A stretch of DNA of 38,114 nucleotides, taken from the NCBI RefSeq assembly GCF_028294535.1, contig NZ_JAQBIE010000031.1, positions 1 through 38,114 on the forward strand, written 5' to 3'. The notes beneath the pieces are model-generated. The model was given only the letters and a program-made list of their open reading frames with translations. It was not told where the DNA came from and searched no databases. Positions within the stretch are counted from its first letter, which is position 1. Each line of letters begins with the position of its first letter. Below are positions 7,343 to 15,815 of this stretch, piece after piece. The stretch is from Paracoccus onchidii (GTDB lineage Bacteria; Pseudomonadota; Alphaproteobacteria; Rhodobacterales; Rhodobacteraceae). Position numbers and translations under genes: made by a program.

Positions 7343-8401
7343 TCAGGCGGCCAGTTTGCGGGACAGTTCGATCATGCGTTCGACAGCCTTGCGGGCATCG
7401 GCAGCGATTTCCGGATCGACCTCGACGGCCCCTGACATGCTGTGCAGGGACCACAGGATCTTTTCCAGAGTGATCTTTTTCATATAGGGGCACATGTTGC
7501 AGGGCCCCAGGAACTCGACCTCGGGATGTGCATCCGAGATATTGGACGCCATCGAACATTCGGTCACCAGCATCGCCTGAGCGGGGCGTTCACGCCCCAC
7601 CCAATCCAGAATCCCGGCGGTCGAGCCCGCGAAATCAGCTTCGGCCACGACGTCCGGGGGGCATTCCGGATGTGCGATGATCTTCAGATCGGGATGCCAG
7701 CTGCGGAAATCGCGCAGATCCTGCGGGGTAAAGCGTTCATGAACGATACAGCGGCCATCCCACCAGACGACCCGTTTGTGGGGCACCTGCTTGGCAACAT
7801 TCTGGGCCAGGTATTTGTCGGGCGTCATGATGACCGTATCACTATCCATGGCGCTGACGATCTGGGCCGCGTTGGCCGAGGTGCAGCAGATGTCGGACGC
7901 GGCTTTCACCTCGGCCGTGGTGTTCACATAGCTGACCACGGGCGCGCCGGGATATTGCGCGCGCATCTGGGCAATACCTTCTGCGGTAATGCTTTCCGCC
8001 AGCGAACAGCCGGCTTCCATGTCAGGCATCAGCACCGTCTTTTCCGGACTGAGAATTTTCGATGTCTCTGCCATGAAATGCACGCCGCACTGCACGATGA
8101 CATCGGCCTCGACCCGTGTCGCCTCGATTGCCAGTGCAAGGCTGTCGCCGACCACATCGGCAATGCCGTGATAAATATCGGGCGTCATGTAGTTATGCGC
8201 CAGAATGACCGCATTGCGTTCGCGCTTTAGCCGATTGATCGCGGCAACATAGGGGGCTGCAACCGCCCAGTCGGGCAGAGGCACCACACGGTCCATGCGT
8301 GCGTGAATGTCGGACATGCTTTCGGCAAGCTCTAGCGACGGTTCAAGGTCATAATGGGCCTGCAATTCGTCGCGAATGGCCGTCAGATCTAGCAAAATCA
8401 T
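7343..8401 (-). CDS. nadA: Quinolinate synthase A
   Basis: NadA condenses iminoaspartate with dihydroxyacetone phosphate into quinolinate, using a [4Fe-4S] cluster. The 352-residue protein has the three expected cluster cysteines: C105 in QCGVHFMAE, C219 in GRCIVHERF, and C305 in CNMCPYMKK. Further family motifs are AHNYMTPDI, MPDMEAGCSLAES, SYVNTTAEVKA and AHPECPPDVV. A strong Shine-Dalgarno (GGGAGGAC) immediately precedes the ATG. It is the first gene of nadA-nadB-nadC and follows a predicted promoter with two inverted repeats. Confidence 0.97.
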   Translation of the reverse strand: MILLDLTAIRDELQAHYDLEPSLELAESMSDIHARMDRVVPLPDWAVAAPYVAAINRLKRERNAVILAHNYMTPDIYHGIADVVGDSLALAIEATRVEADVIVQCGVHFMAETSKILSPEKTVLMPDMEAGCSLAESITAEGIAQMRAQYPGAPVVSYVNTTAEVKAASDICCTSANAAQIVSAMDSDTVIMTPDKYLAQNVAKQVPHKRVVWWDGRCIVHERFTPQDLRDFRSWHPDLKIIAHPECPPDVVAEADFAGSTAGILDWVGRERPAQAMLVTECSMASNISDAHPEVEFLGPCNMCPYMKKITLEKILWSLHSMSGAVEVDPEIAADARKAVERMIELSRKLAA

Positions 8402-8457
8402 GTCCTCCCATGGCGAACCGTGGCCCGGGGGCGGGCAACAATCCGGTTCTGGCTGTG

Positions 8458-8475
8458 CATGGCTGTTCAGCCATG
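8458..8475. promoter_or_regulatory. Perfect palindrome near nadABC transcription start
   Basis: CATGGCTG and CAGCCATG form a perfect 8-base inverted repeat around a TT centre. It lies just downstream of the predicted -10 box of nadABC and 57 bases before the nadA start, where a repressor would block initiation. NadQ or NrtR-type regulators control NAD genes in related bacteria, but I cannot match this to a known site. There is no T-run, so a terminator for opgC is less likely. Confidence 0.45.
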
Positions 8476-8482
8476 GAGGCGG

Positions 8483-8511
8483 TTGTTACCGAAATCCTGA
8501 CGTTCAGGCAA
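8483..8511 (-). promoter_or_regulatory. Predicted promoter of nadABC
   Basis: On the minus strand, TTGCCT (8506-8511) and TAACAA (8483-8488) are separated by 17 bases, a reasonable -35/-10 pair about 80 bases upstream of nadA. The spacer contains a short inverted repeat, CCTGA-acg-TCAGG. Predicted from sequence alone. Confidence 0.4.
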
Positions 8512-8556
8512 TATTATGGCATGTTTGCGGGACGCTTTTCGTCGGTTTTGTCCGGA

Positions 8557-9672
8557 TTATCGGTTCTTTCGCGCCTTTTGCCACGGTGCCCCATAGGCCA
8601 GCCATATCGCCGAAAGCCACCAAAGCGCCAATATCGCCCAGAAATCCGCCGCCAGTCGCCGCGGCAGACCCTGATCGGGTGGGTTCATCTGGAAGGCATC
8701 GCTCAGCACCGACAACAGCACACATGCCAGGAATGACCAAAGCCCGCCCCGACCGATCTGTTGCAGCCCGACGCCGAACCATGTGCGGGCCAGACGTTCA
8801 AGCGGCGTAGCCAACGGCACGGCGACCAGCCAGCTGGCTGCCACGATCGCCATATAGCGCGTGCCGTCCAGATGCCATTTGTTGATGCTGCCATAGACCT
8901 GTTTCAGCGCCTCGCGCAGGGGCAGGGCCGGTTCGCCTATCTTTGCGGCGATGACGATGGTTGTGCCAAACAGGAACATCCCCGAGGCCAGCACCGTGAT
9001 CAGTCGCCGGTGGCGCAGCAGTACAGGCATGAAATCCTGCCGGAACAATCCCATGGCCACGCCGGTAAAAAAGAGCAACTGCCAGCCAAACGGGTTGAAC
9101 AGCAATCCGCCCTTGTTGTGGTTGGGGATCATCGGGTTCAGAACCGGGGCGAACCACCACAACACCAGTGATCCCGCCGCAAAACTCAGTGGAAAGCGTT
9201 TCAGAACCGGGACAAGGATGGGTGAGGACGCGATCAGAACCACGTAGACTGCCAGAACATCCAGCAGGTTGGGTTGCAGCCACATCGTTGCCAGAACCCC
9301 CAGATAGCCTAGCGGATTTTCCAGAACCCAGACGGCATATTGGTTCCAGACGGCGGTATGTTTCATGCCAAGCGCCAGCAAACCGGCAGACAGCAGCGCC
9401 ATGATGATACCGCCCAGAACCAGCGCCCGCCAGACTTCAAAGGCACGCCGCGCAAAGCGCCACTGCGCCTTGCGCAGCCCGTCGCGTCTTTCGACGCTTA
9501 GCCAGACCAGACCGACCAGGAAACCGGAGAGCAGGACGAACAATTCCGCCGCGTCAAAGATCGAGAAATTGGCCAAAGTCAGGCCGCGCAGGCCCGAGAC
9601 CGGCATATGGTCCAGCATGATGCAGACCAGCGCATAGCCGCGCAGCATATCAAGGGCAATCAGACGATTCAT
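8557..9672 (-). CDS. opgC: OpgC-type membrane protein (glucan modification)
   Basis: OpgC proteins are inner-membrane acyltransferase-3-like proteins that add succinyl groups to osmoregulated periplasmic glucans. This 371-residue protein begins RLIALDMLRGYALVCIMLDHMP, the diagnostic OpgC opening with its membrane-embedded Asp, Arg and His. It then shows about ten hydrophobic segments, including FVLLSGFLVGLVWL, LVLGGIIMALLSAGLLALG and LLFFTGVAMGL. It lies 30 bases downstream of opgH on the same strand, making the third gene of opgGHC. The modifying group is inferred from family; a different acyl donor is possible. Confidence 0.9.
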   Translation of the reverse strand: MNRLIALDMLRGYALVCIMLDHMPVSGLRGLTLANFSIFDAAELFVLLSGFLVGLVWLSVERRDGLRKAQWRFARRAFEVWRALVLGGIIMALLSAGLLALGMKHTAVWNQYAVWVLENPLGYLGVLATMWLQPNLLDVLAVYVVLIASSPILVPVLKRFPLSFAAGSLVLWWFAPVLNPMIPNHNKGGLLFNPFGWQLLFFTGVAMGLFRQDFMPVLLRHRRLITVLASGMFLFGTTIVIAAKIGEPALPLREALKQVYGSINKWHLDGTRYMAIVAASWLVAVPLATPLERLARTWFGVGLQQIGRGGLWSFLACVLLSVLSDAFQMNPPDQGLPRRLAADFWAILALWWLSAIWLAYGAPWQKARKNR

Positions 9673-9702
9673 TGAATTGGCTTACCTTCGCGACGCCCGT
9701 GA

Positions 9703-11793
9703 TCAACCCGGCAGGCGGCTGAATTGTTCAAGCAGCGCCGAATCCGAGATCAGAGCGTCGGTTTCGTTGCGATCCAGAAAGCCAAGGGCCTCTGTCTGTG
9801 TTTCGGCATTCTCGATCTTGGCTGCCGCCGTGATGCGCGGCAGGCGCTGCGCGGCCGGCAACTGGGTCGGTGGCTGCAGCAGCGCGATATGGCGCGCCCG
9901 TGCCTTTGCATCGCGGCCAAGGAACAGGATCGCGTCAGCGCCGGTCAAGGCGCGGGGCAGCGCGCGTGCCGCGGCCGCCGCTTCGGACAGGATCGCGGGA
10001 GGCATGCGTTCCTCTGGCGTGACCAGCAGTCCGCGCATGCGCGCCCATCGCCCGAAAACCGGGCTGGCCGACAGTCGCGAGGTCAGTGGCGACAGGATCA
10101 ATCCGGCCAGGATCGGTGAAAGCCAGATCAACTGCGCCGGCGAAAACCGCGCCAAAACGATCAAGGTCACCACGCCCAAAAGCACATGCGCCCAGTGGCG
10201 GCTAAGCACCAGCCCCCAGCCGGGCATCGTGCCAGCGCGGCTTTGGGCCTGCCAGCCGCTGTCGCGGCCGCGCAGAATGTCGATGATCTGGCGGGTCTGG
10301 ATCAACATCTGAACCGGCGCGATCAGGGCTGACAGGAAAATCTCGAACAGGGCGCTGGCAAAGATCCGAACGGGACCGCCCGCCTCGTTGCCAAGGGGGC
10401 GTGTCCAGGCACGCAATGTCGCGATCAGTTTGGGCAACAACAGCAACGCCATCGCCGCAGTGAACAGCCACAGCATGCGTTTGGCGTCAAAGACCGGCCA
10501 ATCGGGGAACAGCTGATAGGCGTTGGGGAAATATTCGGGCGTTGACAACAGAACCGTCGCCGAAAGGATCAAACCCACGAGGATCAGTGCCAGCCAGATC
10601 GGGCTCATCAGAAAACCCAGGATGCCGACTGCGAAATGCACCCGGCTGAACGCACGCGCGCCACGCATTGCCAGCAATCGGGTATGCTGCAAATTGCCCT
10701 GCGCCCAACGCCGTTCACGCGCGGCCATATCCAGCAATGTAGGGGGACATCCTTCATAGCTGCCGCGCAGATCGGCATCCAACCGCACCTTCCAGCCGGC
10801 CCGGCACAGTGCTGCGGCCTCGACGAAATCATGGCTGAGGATGGTGCCCCCAAAAGGCGGGCGCCCGCGCAGACGCGGCAGGCCACAAGCTGCGGCAAAT
10901 GCGCTGATGCGGATGATGGCGTTATGGCCCCAATAGTTTCCCGTGTTCCCGGACCAGGCTGCAACCCCGCGTGCGATCATCGGGCCGTAAACCCGGCCGG
11001 CAAATTGGGTCAGGCGCGCAAAGATCGTTTCTCCGCCGACCAGAACCGGCATGGTCTGGATCAAGCCAAGATCCGGGTCGCCATTCATGCGGGCCGACAG
11101 ATGGGCGATGGCATCGGCGGTCATGATGCTGTCGGCATCAAGCACCACCATCTGATCATAGCGCCCGCCCCAACGGCGCACGAATTCGGCGACATTGCCG
11201 GATTTACGGTCTTCGTTGCTGGTTCTGCGCCGATACCATATCGGCAGGGGCGAGGTCTCGCGCGCCGCAGCAATGGCAAGTGTTTCGTTGACGGCGATGG
11301 CGGGGTCGCGGCTGTCTGACAGCACAAATATCTCGGCACGGTCCGCAAGACCCTTGCGTGCCAGATCCCCGGCCAGCGCCGCCAGCAATCCAATGCTTTG
11401 CGTCGCATTTTCGTGATAGATCGGCATGACGACCGCGACGCGGGCCGTGTTCGGGCCATCGGGTGTCGTGATGCGAGGCACCAGCTGTCCGGCAAGCAGA
11501 GCACAGAACGAAAAACCGATCCATGCGAATGTCGGCACGAACAGCACCAGCAACGCCATCTGCATGGGCGTGGGTTTGTCGCCAAAAGCGGCGAACATCT
11601 GCCAAAGACCGATCAGGGCGATGGCCGCCGTGCCGCCAAATGTGATCAGCCGCGCCAGCCAGACCCGCCAGCAGTTTTGCGGGCGGGGACGATGCCTGGT
11701 GCAGGCCGCCGCGAAATCCTGCACGGGCATCGCCATCGGAGCCTCGGGCGGGACGGCACCGGTATGACGGGTCATGTTCTGATCGTCACTCAT
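9703..11793 (-). CDS. opgH: Glucan glucosyltransferase OpgH
   Basis: OpgH is the inner-membrane family 2 glucosyltransferase that polymerises the beta-glucan backbone from UDP-glucose and extrudes it. The 696-residue protein has two N-terminal membrane spans (WLARLITFGGTAAIALIGLWQMF; a second near 95-115) and then the catalytic domain, with VVMPIYHENA, SDSRDP, the metal-binding VVLDADSIM, HDFVEAA, and RERRWAQGNLQH (the Q/RxxRW equivalent). Several further membrane helices follow. ATG at 11793 overlaps the opgG stop (ATGA) and is preferred over a start seven codons upstream. It is shorter than the E. coli protein (about 850 residues), as usual in alphaproteobacteria. Confidence 0.94.
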   Translation of the reverse strand: MSDDQNMTRHTGAVPPEAPMAMPVQDFAAACTRHRPRPQNCWRVWLARLITFGGTAAIALIGLWQMFAAFGDKPTPMQMALLVLFVPTFAWIGFSFCALLAGQLVPRITTPDGPNTARVAVVMPIYHENATQSIGLLAALAGDLARKGLADRAEIFVLSDSRDPAIAVNETLAIAAARETSPLPIWYRRRTSNEDRKSGNVAEFVRRWGGRYDQMVVLDADSIMTADAIAHLSARMNGDPDLGLIQTMPVLVGGETIFARLTQFAGRVYGPMIARGVAAWSGNTGNYWGHNAIIRISAFAAACGLPRLRGRPPFGGTILSHDFVEAAALCRAGWKVRLDADLRGSYEGCPPTLLDMAARERRWAQGNLQHTRLLAMRGARAFSRVHFAVGILGFLMSPIWLALILVGLILSATVLLSTPEYFPNAYQLFPDWPVFDAKRMLWLFTAAMALLLLPKLIATLRAWTRPLGNEAGGPVRIFASALFEIFLSALIAPVQMLIQTRQIIDILRGRDSGWQAQSRAGTMPGWGLVLSRHWAHVLLGVVTLIVLARFSPAQLIWLSPILAGLILSPLTSRLSASPVFGRWARMRGLLVTPEERMPPAILSEAAAAARALPRALTGADAILFLGRDAKARARHIALLQPPTQLPAAQRLPRITAAAKIENAETQTEALGFLDRNETDALISDSALLEQFSRLPG

Positions 11794-13358
11794 GCCGACC
11801 AGCGCGACAGCCATGTTTCACTTAGCGCTACGCCATCCTTGTCGATCAGCAGGGCCTGCAGATCGGCCAGTGTTGCGTCTCCGGGTTCGAATTCGAAGGC
11901 CAGCCGCAATACATTCTGGTCGCTCAGCGGTTTCAGATAGGCATGCACGATCCGCCCGGCCGAAGTCGTGACCTGCGATTGCGGCAATTCGTCCCTGAAC
12001 AGGGACAGGTCGAAATCGATGATGAAGCTGCGCGTGGTTTCGACATTGATCGATCGGCCTGCACGAACCTGCCGGACCTTGGCCAAGGGGACGTCATTGG
12101 GCGGCAACGGCGCGAAGCTGAGGCGATAGCGGAATTCATGCCGCTCGTCCTTTTTCATCACCTCTTTGGGTAACCAGTAGCTGACGATATTGTCGTTGAA
12201 CTCGTTCTCGACCGGAATTTCGATCAGGCGAACCTCGCCCGCGCCCCATTCGCCTTCGGGCTGTATCCAGGCCGAAGGGCGCTGATGATACATCGCCTCC
12301 GCATCCTGATAATCGGTGAAATGCCGATTGCGCTGGATCAATCCAAAACCACGGGGATTGTCGTCGACAAAGGACGAAATCTGCAACGCCTTGTGCGATG
12401 CGAGGCTGCGCCACAATGCCTGGCCGGCCCCGGTATGCATCTGCAAACCGTCGCTGTCGTGAACGGCGGGGCGGTAATCATCCACATTGCGGCGGCTGGC
12501 CGGGCTGAACCAGAACATGGAGGTCAATGGGGCAATGCCCGTATGTTGCAGGTCGACGCGCGGAAAGATTGCAACGCGCGTGCGCACCATCGTGACGGCC
12601 CCGGGATTGACATCGAATTGGAACGCCGCGGTCAGGGACTTGCTGTCCAGCAGGGCGTGAATCCGGACCCATTCCGATGTTTCGTCGGGTTCATGGACCC
12701 AGAAATCGGTGAACAGGGGAAATTCCTCGCCATCGGGGCTGCCGGTCTTGATCGCAAGGCCACGTGCCGACAGGCCATACAGCGTCCCGCGCGCGACGGC
12801 CCGGAAATAACTGGCGCCCTGAAAGACCAGAAATTCGTCCATCACGCCGGGGCGATTCAAGATCGTGCGCAGGCGAAAGCCCGACCAGCCCATGTCGCCC
12901 CTGGTTTCAAGATCGGCGCCATCGGGGAACTGGGACGGGTCGAATTCCAGCAGCTTCGGGTCAAACCCGAGTTTGACCGGCACGCCGTCGCGAACGATGC
13001 TGATATTGACCGGTTCGTAAAAGATCATGCCGGGCGGCAACAGATCCATCGCAAAGCGCTTGGTGCGGGTCAGCGGGTCGTTCTCGCCCTTGAAGCGGAT
13101 ACCCCGATACTGATCGTAGTTCAGATCGGCAAAGCTGCCTACCTGTTCCGCGACCGGCTGCTTGTAAACCGATTTCGCGCGTTCCGTTGCCAGTTCAGCA
13201 ACGTCTTCAAAACCGAAAGGTGCGGGCGCCGGCGCACCCGGCTGATCGGTTTCGGCGGGGGCGCCTTCGGTTTGGCTCTGCGCTTTGACCGGCGTTGCAA
13301 CGAAGGCACCGCCGGCAGCCGCCGCAGTGGCGGCATTGAGGAATTCACGACGCTTCAT
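11790..13358 (-). CDS. opgG: Periplasmic glucan biosynthesis protein OpgG
   Basis: OpgG acts in the periplasm on the nascent glucan backbone made by OpgH. The 522-residue precursor starts MKRREFLNAATAAAAGG and ends its signal at VKA-Q, a twin-arginine (RRxFL) signal peptide, so it is probably exported folded by Tat. The mature part has the family features: FEDVAELATERAKSVYK, YDQYRGIRFK, FFYEP-like MIFYEPVNI, TSMFWFSPASRRNVDDYRPAVHDSDGLQM, and ENPRGFG-like DDNPRGFGLIQRNRHFTDYQDAEAMYHQRPS in two adjoining blocks. The start was set at the signal peptide (13358), not at the open frame back to 13424. It heads the opgG-opgH-opgC operon and overlaps opgH by four bases. Confidence 0.94.
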   Translation of the reverse strand: MKRREFLNAATAAAAGGAFVATPVKAQSQTEGAPAETDQPGAPAPAPFGFEDVAELATERAKSVYKQPVAEQVGSFADLNYDQYRGIRFKGENDPLTRTKRFAMDLLPPGMIFYEPVNISIVRDGVPVKLGFDPKLLEFDPSQFPDGADLETRGDMGWSGFRLRTILNRPGVMDEFLVFQGASYFRAVARGTLYGLSARGLAIKTGSPDGEEFPLFTDFWVHEPDETSEWVRIHALLDSKSLTAAFQFDVNPGAVTMVRTRVAIFPRVDLQHTGIAPLTSMFWFSPASRRNVDDYRPAVHDSDGLQMHTGAGQALWRSLASHKALQISSFVDDNPRGFGLIQRNRHFTDYQDAEAMYHQRPSAWIQPEGEWGAGEVRLIEIPVENEFNDNIVSYWLPKEVMKKDERHEFRYRLSFAPLPPNDVPLAKVRQVRAGRSINVETTRSFIIDFDLSLFRDELPQSQVTTSAGRIVHAYLKPLSDQNVLRLAFEFEPGDATLADLQALLIDKDGVALSETWLSRWSA

Positions 13359-13388
13359 ATCTGATGATCGATGCAAAAAAACTGTTTC

Positions 13389-13417
13389 CTTATAAATTTG
13401 CAGCGGCAGCCCAGCAA
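13389..13417 (-). promoter_or_regulatory. Predicted promoter of opgGHC
   Basis: On the minus strand TTGCTG (13412-13417) and TATAAG (13389-13394) are 17 bases apart, giving a good sigma-70-like promoter. The transcript would start about 25 bases before the opgG ATG at 13358. This leaves ptsP, which ends at 13502, outside the operon unless there is read-through. Confidence 0.5.
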
Positions 13418-13501
13418 GCTGCATCGCTAACGCATCAGGGCGTCAATGGTTGTCCCAATGTTCACAATGTTGCGCGGATCGGCGGTTATACGCCTATTTT
13501 T

Positions 13502-15748
13502 CTATTGCCTTGCCAGCCACTCGGTCACAGGACGTCGCAAATTGGTCAGACCTGAATCGCGTGCCTCGTCAATGACCTTGCGCAGTTCCGAGATCGAGAC
13601 CCGCCGGATCAGGTGCTTGACCGGACCGATCGAGGCGGGGCGCATCGACAATCGCCGGATTCCCAAGGCCGCCAGTGTTACGGCCTCGATTGGGCGACCT
13701 GCATCCTCGCCACAAAATGACAGCGGCACGCGCGCCTCTTCGCAACGCTCGACGATCTGGCCAAGCAAAGACAGGAAAGCGGTGTTCAGCGTGTCATAGC
13801 GCCGTCGCACACGTTCATTTTCGCGATCGGCCGCGAAGAAGAACTGTTTCAGGTCGTTGCCGCCGATCGAGACGAAATCGCACATCTCGAAGAACTTTCT
13901 GGGCGCAAAGGCTATCGAAGGTGTTTCAAGCATTGCGCCGACGCGGATGTCGCTTGGCATTTCATGGCCAAGCCGCTGTTCACGCGATAATTCCTGCATC
14001 AGGATGCGATAGGCGTCTTCATATTCGCTCATATCCGCGATGAAGGGGAACATCACATGCAGCGGTCGCCCGGCCGAGGCCCGGATCAGGGCCTGCAATT
14101 GCATCCGCAATACGCCGCGTTTGTCCAGCCCGACCCGAATGGCGCGCCAGCCCATTGCGGGATTCGGTTCGTCCTGGGGTTTCATATAGGGAAGAACCTT
14201 GTCCGAGCCGATATCGAGCGTGCGGAACATGACCGGTTTGCCCATCGCGCGATCCGTGACGTGGCGATACAGCTCGGCCAGTTCTCCGCGACGGGGGACA
14301 TGGTTTCGGATCAGGAATTGCAGCTCGGTGCGGAACAGGCCGACACCTTCGGCCCCCGATCCTTCCAGAGATGGCAAATCCGCCATCAGACCGGCGTTCA
14401 TATAGAGCTGCACCGTCGTGCCACAGATACCGGTCGCGGGAAGGTTGCGCAGGCTGGCATAACGGTTCTGCGCCTCGGCCTGCATGGCGATCTTGTCACG
14501 GAACGCGGTGGCAACGCTGTCTTCCGGGCGCAAATGCACCAGCCCCTGATCCCCGTCGACAAGGATCGGGTCGCCGTTCAGGGCCTCGGTCGTGATGCGG
14601 CTGGCATGAATCACCAGAGGGATCGCCAATGCCCGCGCGACGATGGCGGCATGGCTGCCGACCGAGCCTTCCTCAAGCACCACGCCCTTCAGTCGCCGTC
14701 CGTATTCCAGCAGCTCGGCCGGGCCGATGTTTCGCGCCACCAGAATGGGGCGGGCGGGCAGTTCGGCACCGGTATCGACGCCCTGACCGGTCAGAATGCG
14801 CAACAGGCGATTGGACAGGTCGTCCAGATCATGCAGCCGGTCGCGCAGATAGGGATCGGCCGCCATTTCCAGCCGCGAACGCGCGGCGGATTGTTCTTTT
14901 TCGACTGCGGCTTCGGCGGACAGCCCACGCTGGATATCTTCTTCCATCCGCTTGAGCCAGCTGCGCGAATGCGCAAACATCCGATAGGTTTCCAGAACCG
15001 CCGCATGATCTGAATCGCCAGCCAGATCAGGGGCGGAAACCATGGAATCTACCCGTTCGCGCAGCTTGTTCACGCCCTGATGCAGCCGCTCCAGTTCTTT
15101 TTCAGGGTCATCGCCGACGGGATTCGTGACCACGACACGCGGCTCGTGCAACCAGACCTGACCTTCGGCGGCACCTTCTTGTGCGGTGCTTCCGTGAATC
15201 ATCAACGGAAAACGATGGGCCTGGGGCATGCTGTCCGAATTGCTGCTTTGAAACGCCCCCAATTCGGTCATTTCGGCCAGCACCATGGCGACCACTTCCA
15301 GTCCGTAAACTTCGTCTTCACTGAACTGGCGGGAATCGTTGCATTGCACGACCAGAACGCCCAGACGTTCCCCGACCCGCTGGATCGGAACCCCAAGAAA
15401 GCTTGGAAACACCTCTTCTCCGGTTTCCGCCATATAGCGAAAACCGGGCTCCGAGGGTGCATCGGCGGTATTCACATGGCGCCCTGAACGCGCAACGCGA
15501 CCGACAAGGCCCTCGCCCAGACGCAGCCGGGTCTGGTGAACGGCCTCGGGGCGCAAGCCTTCGGTCGCGCAAAGCTCCAATGTCTCGGCGTCACGGAACA
15601 GGTAGATCGAACACACCTCGGTTCCCATCGAATCAGCGATATGATGGGTGATCTGGTCCAATCGATCCTGCCCGTCGCCTGCAGCGGCCAGAATTTCCTT
15701 CAGCCGCCGCAGCAGCTTGCGTGAGTCATTGTCTTTGCGGTCATGCAT
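13502..15748 (-). CDS. ptsP: Phosphoenolpyruvate-protein phosphotransferase PtsP (enzyme I-Ntr)
   Basis: PtsP is enzyme I of the nitrogen-related PTS, passing phosphate from PEP to NPr and then EIIA-Ntr, a regulatory relay for nitrogen, potassium and cell-envelope control. The 748-residue protein has an N-terminal GAF domain (about residues 20-160), a PEP-utiliser swivel domain with the phosphohistidine site GSVGSHAAIVARAL, and a C-terminal PEP-binding barrel with FRTLDIGSDKVLP, GLFRTELQFL, GAMLETPSIAF, SIGGNDLKQFFFAADREN and the catalytic cysteine in SFCGEDAGRP. The start at 15748 (MHDRKDNDSRKLL) avoids overlap with lysC. The upstream 32-codon extension looks non-coding. It follows lysC by about 67 bases. 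Confidence 0.95.
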   Translation of the reverse strand: MHDRKDNDSRKLLRRLKEILAAAGDGQDRLDQITHHIADSMGTEVCSIYLFRDAETLELCATEGLRPEAVHQTRLRLGEGLVGRVARSGRHVNTADAPSEPGFRYMAETGEEVFPSFLGVPIQRVGERLGVLVVQCNDSRQFSEDEVYGLEVVAMVLAEMTELGAFQSSNSDSMPQAHRFPLMIHGSTAQEGAAEGQVWLHEPRVVVTNPVGDDPEKELERLHQGVNKLRERVDSMVSAPDLAGDSDHAAVLETYRMFAHSRSWLKRMEEDIQRGLSAEAAVEKEQSAARSRLEMAADPYLRDRLHDLDDLSNRLLRILTGQGVDTGAELPARPILVARNIGPAELLEYGRRLKGVVLEEGSVGSHAAIVARALAIPLVIHASRITTEALNGDPILVDGDQGLVHLRPEDSVATAFRDKIAMQAEAQNRYASLRNLPATGICGTTVQLYMNAGLMADLPSLEGSGAEGVGLFRTELQFLIRNHVPRRGELAELYRHVTDRAMGKPVMFRTLDIGSDKVLPYMKPQDEPNPAMGWRAIRVGLDKRGVLRMQLQALIRASAGRPLHVMFPFIADMSEYEDAYRILMQELSREQRLGHEMPSDIRVGAMLETPSIAFAPRKFFEMCDFVSIGGNDLKQFFFAADRENERVRRRYDTLNTAFLSLLGQIVERCEEARVPLSFCGEDAGRPIEAVTLAALGIRRLSMRPASIGPVKHLIRRVSISELRKVIDEARDSGLTNLRRPVTEWLARQ

Positions 15749-15815
15749 CGCGTGCCTGCCTTTGCTGTCGCGATGGCCCCGCGGGCCGTCTGCCGGAACT
15801 TGTGTCCTGTCCGGT

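Noticed and set aside
12285..13364. 359-residue frame antisense to opgG
   Set aside because: Shadow of opgG with no domain likeness or ribosome site.
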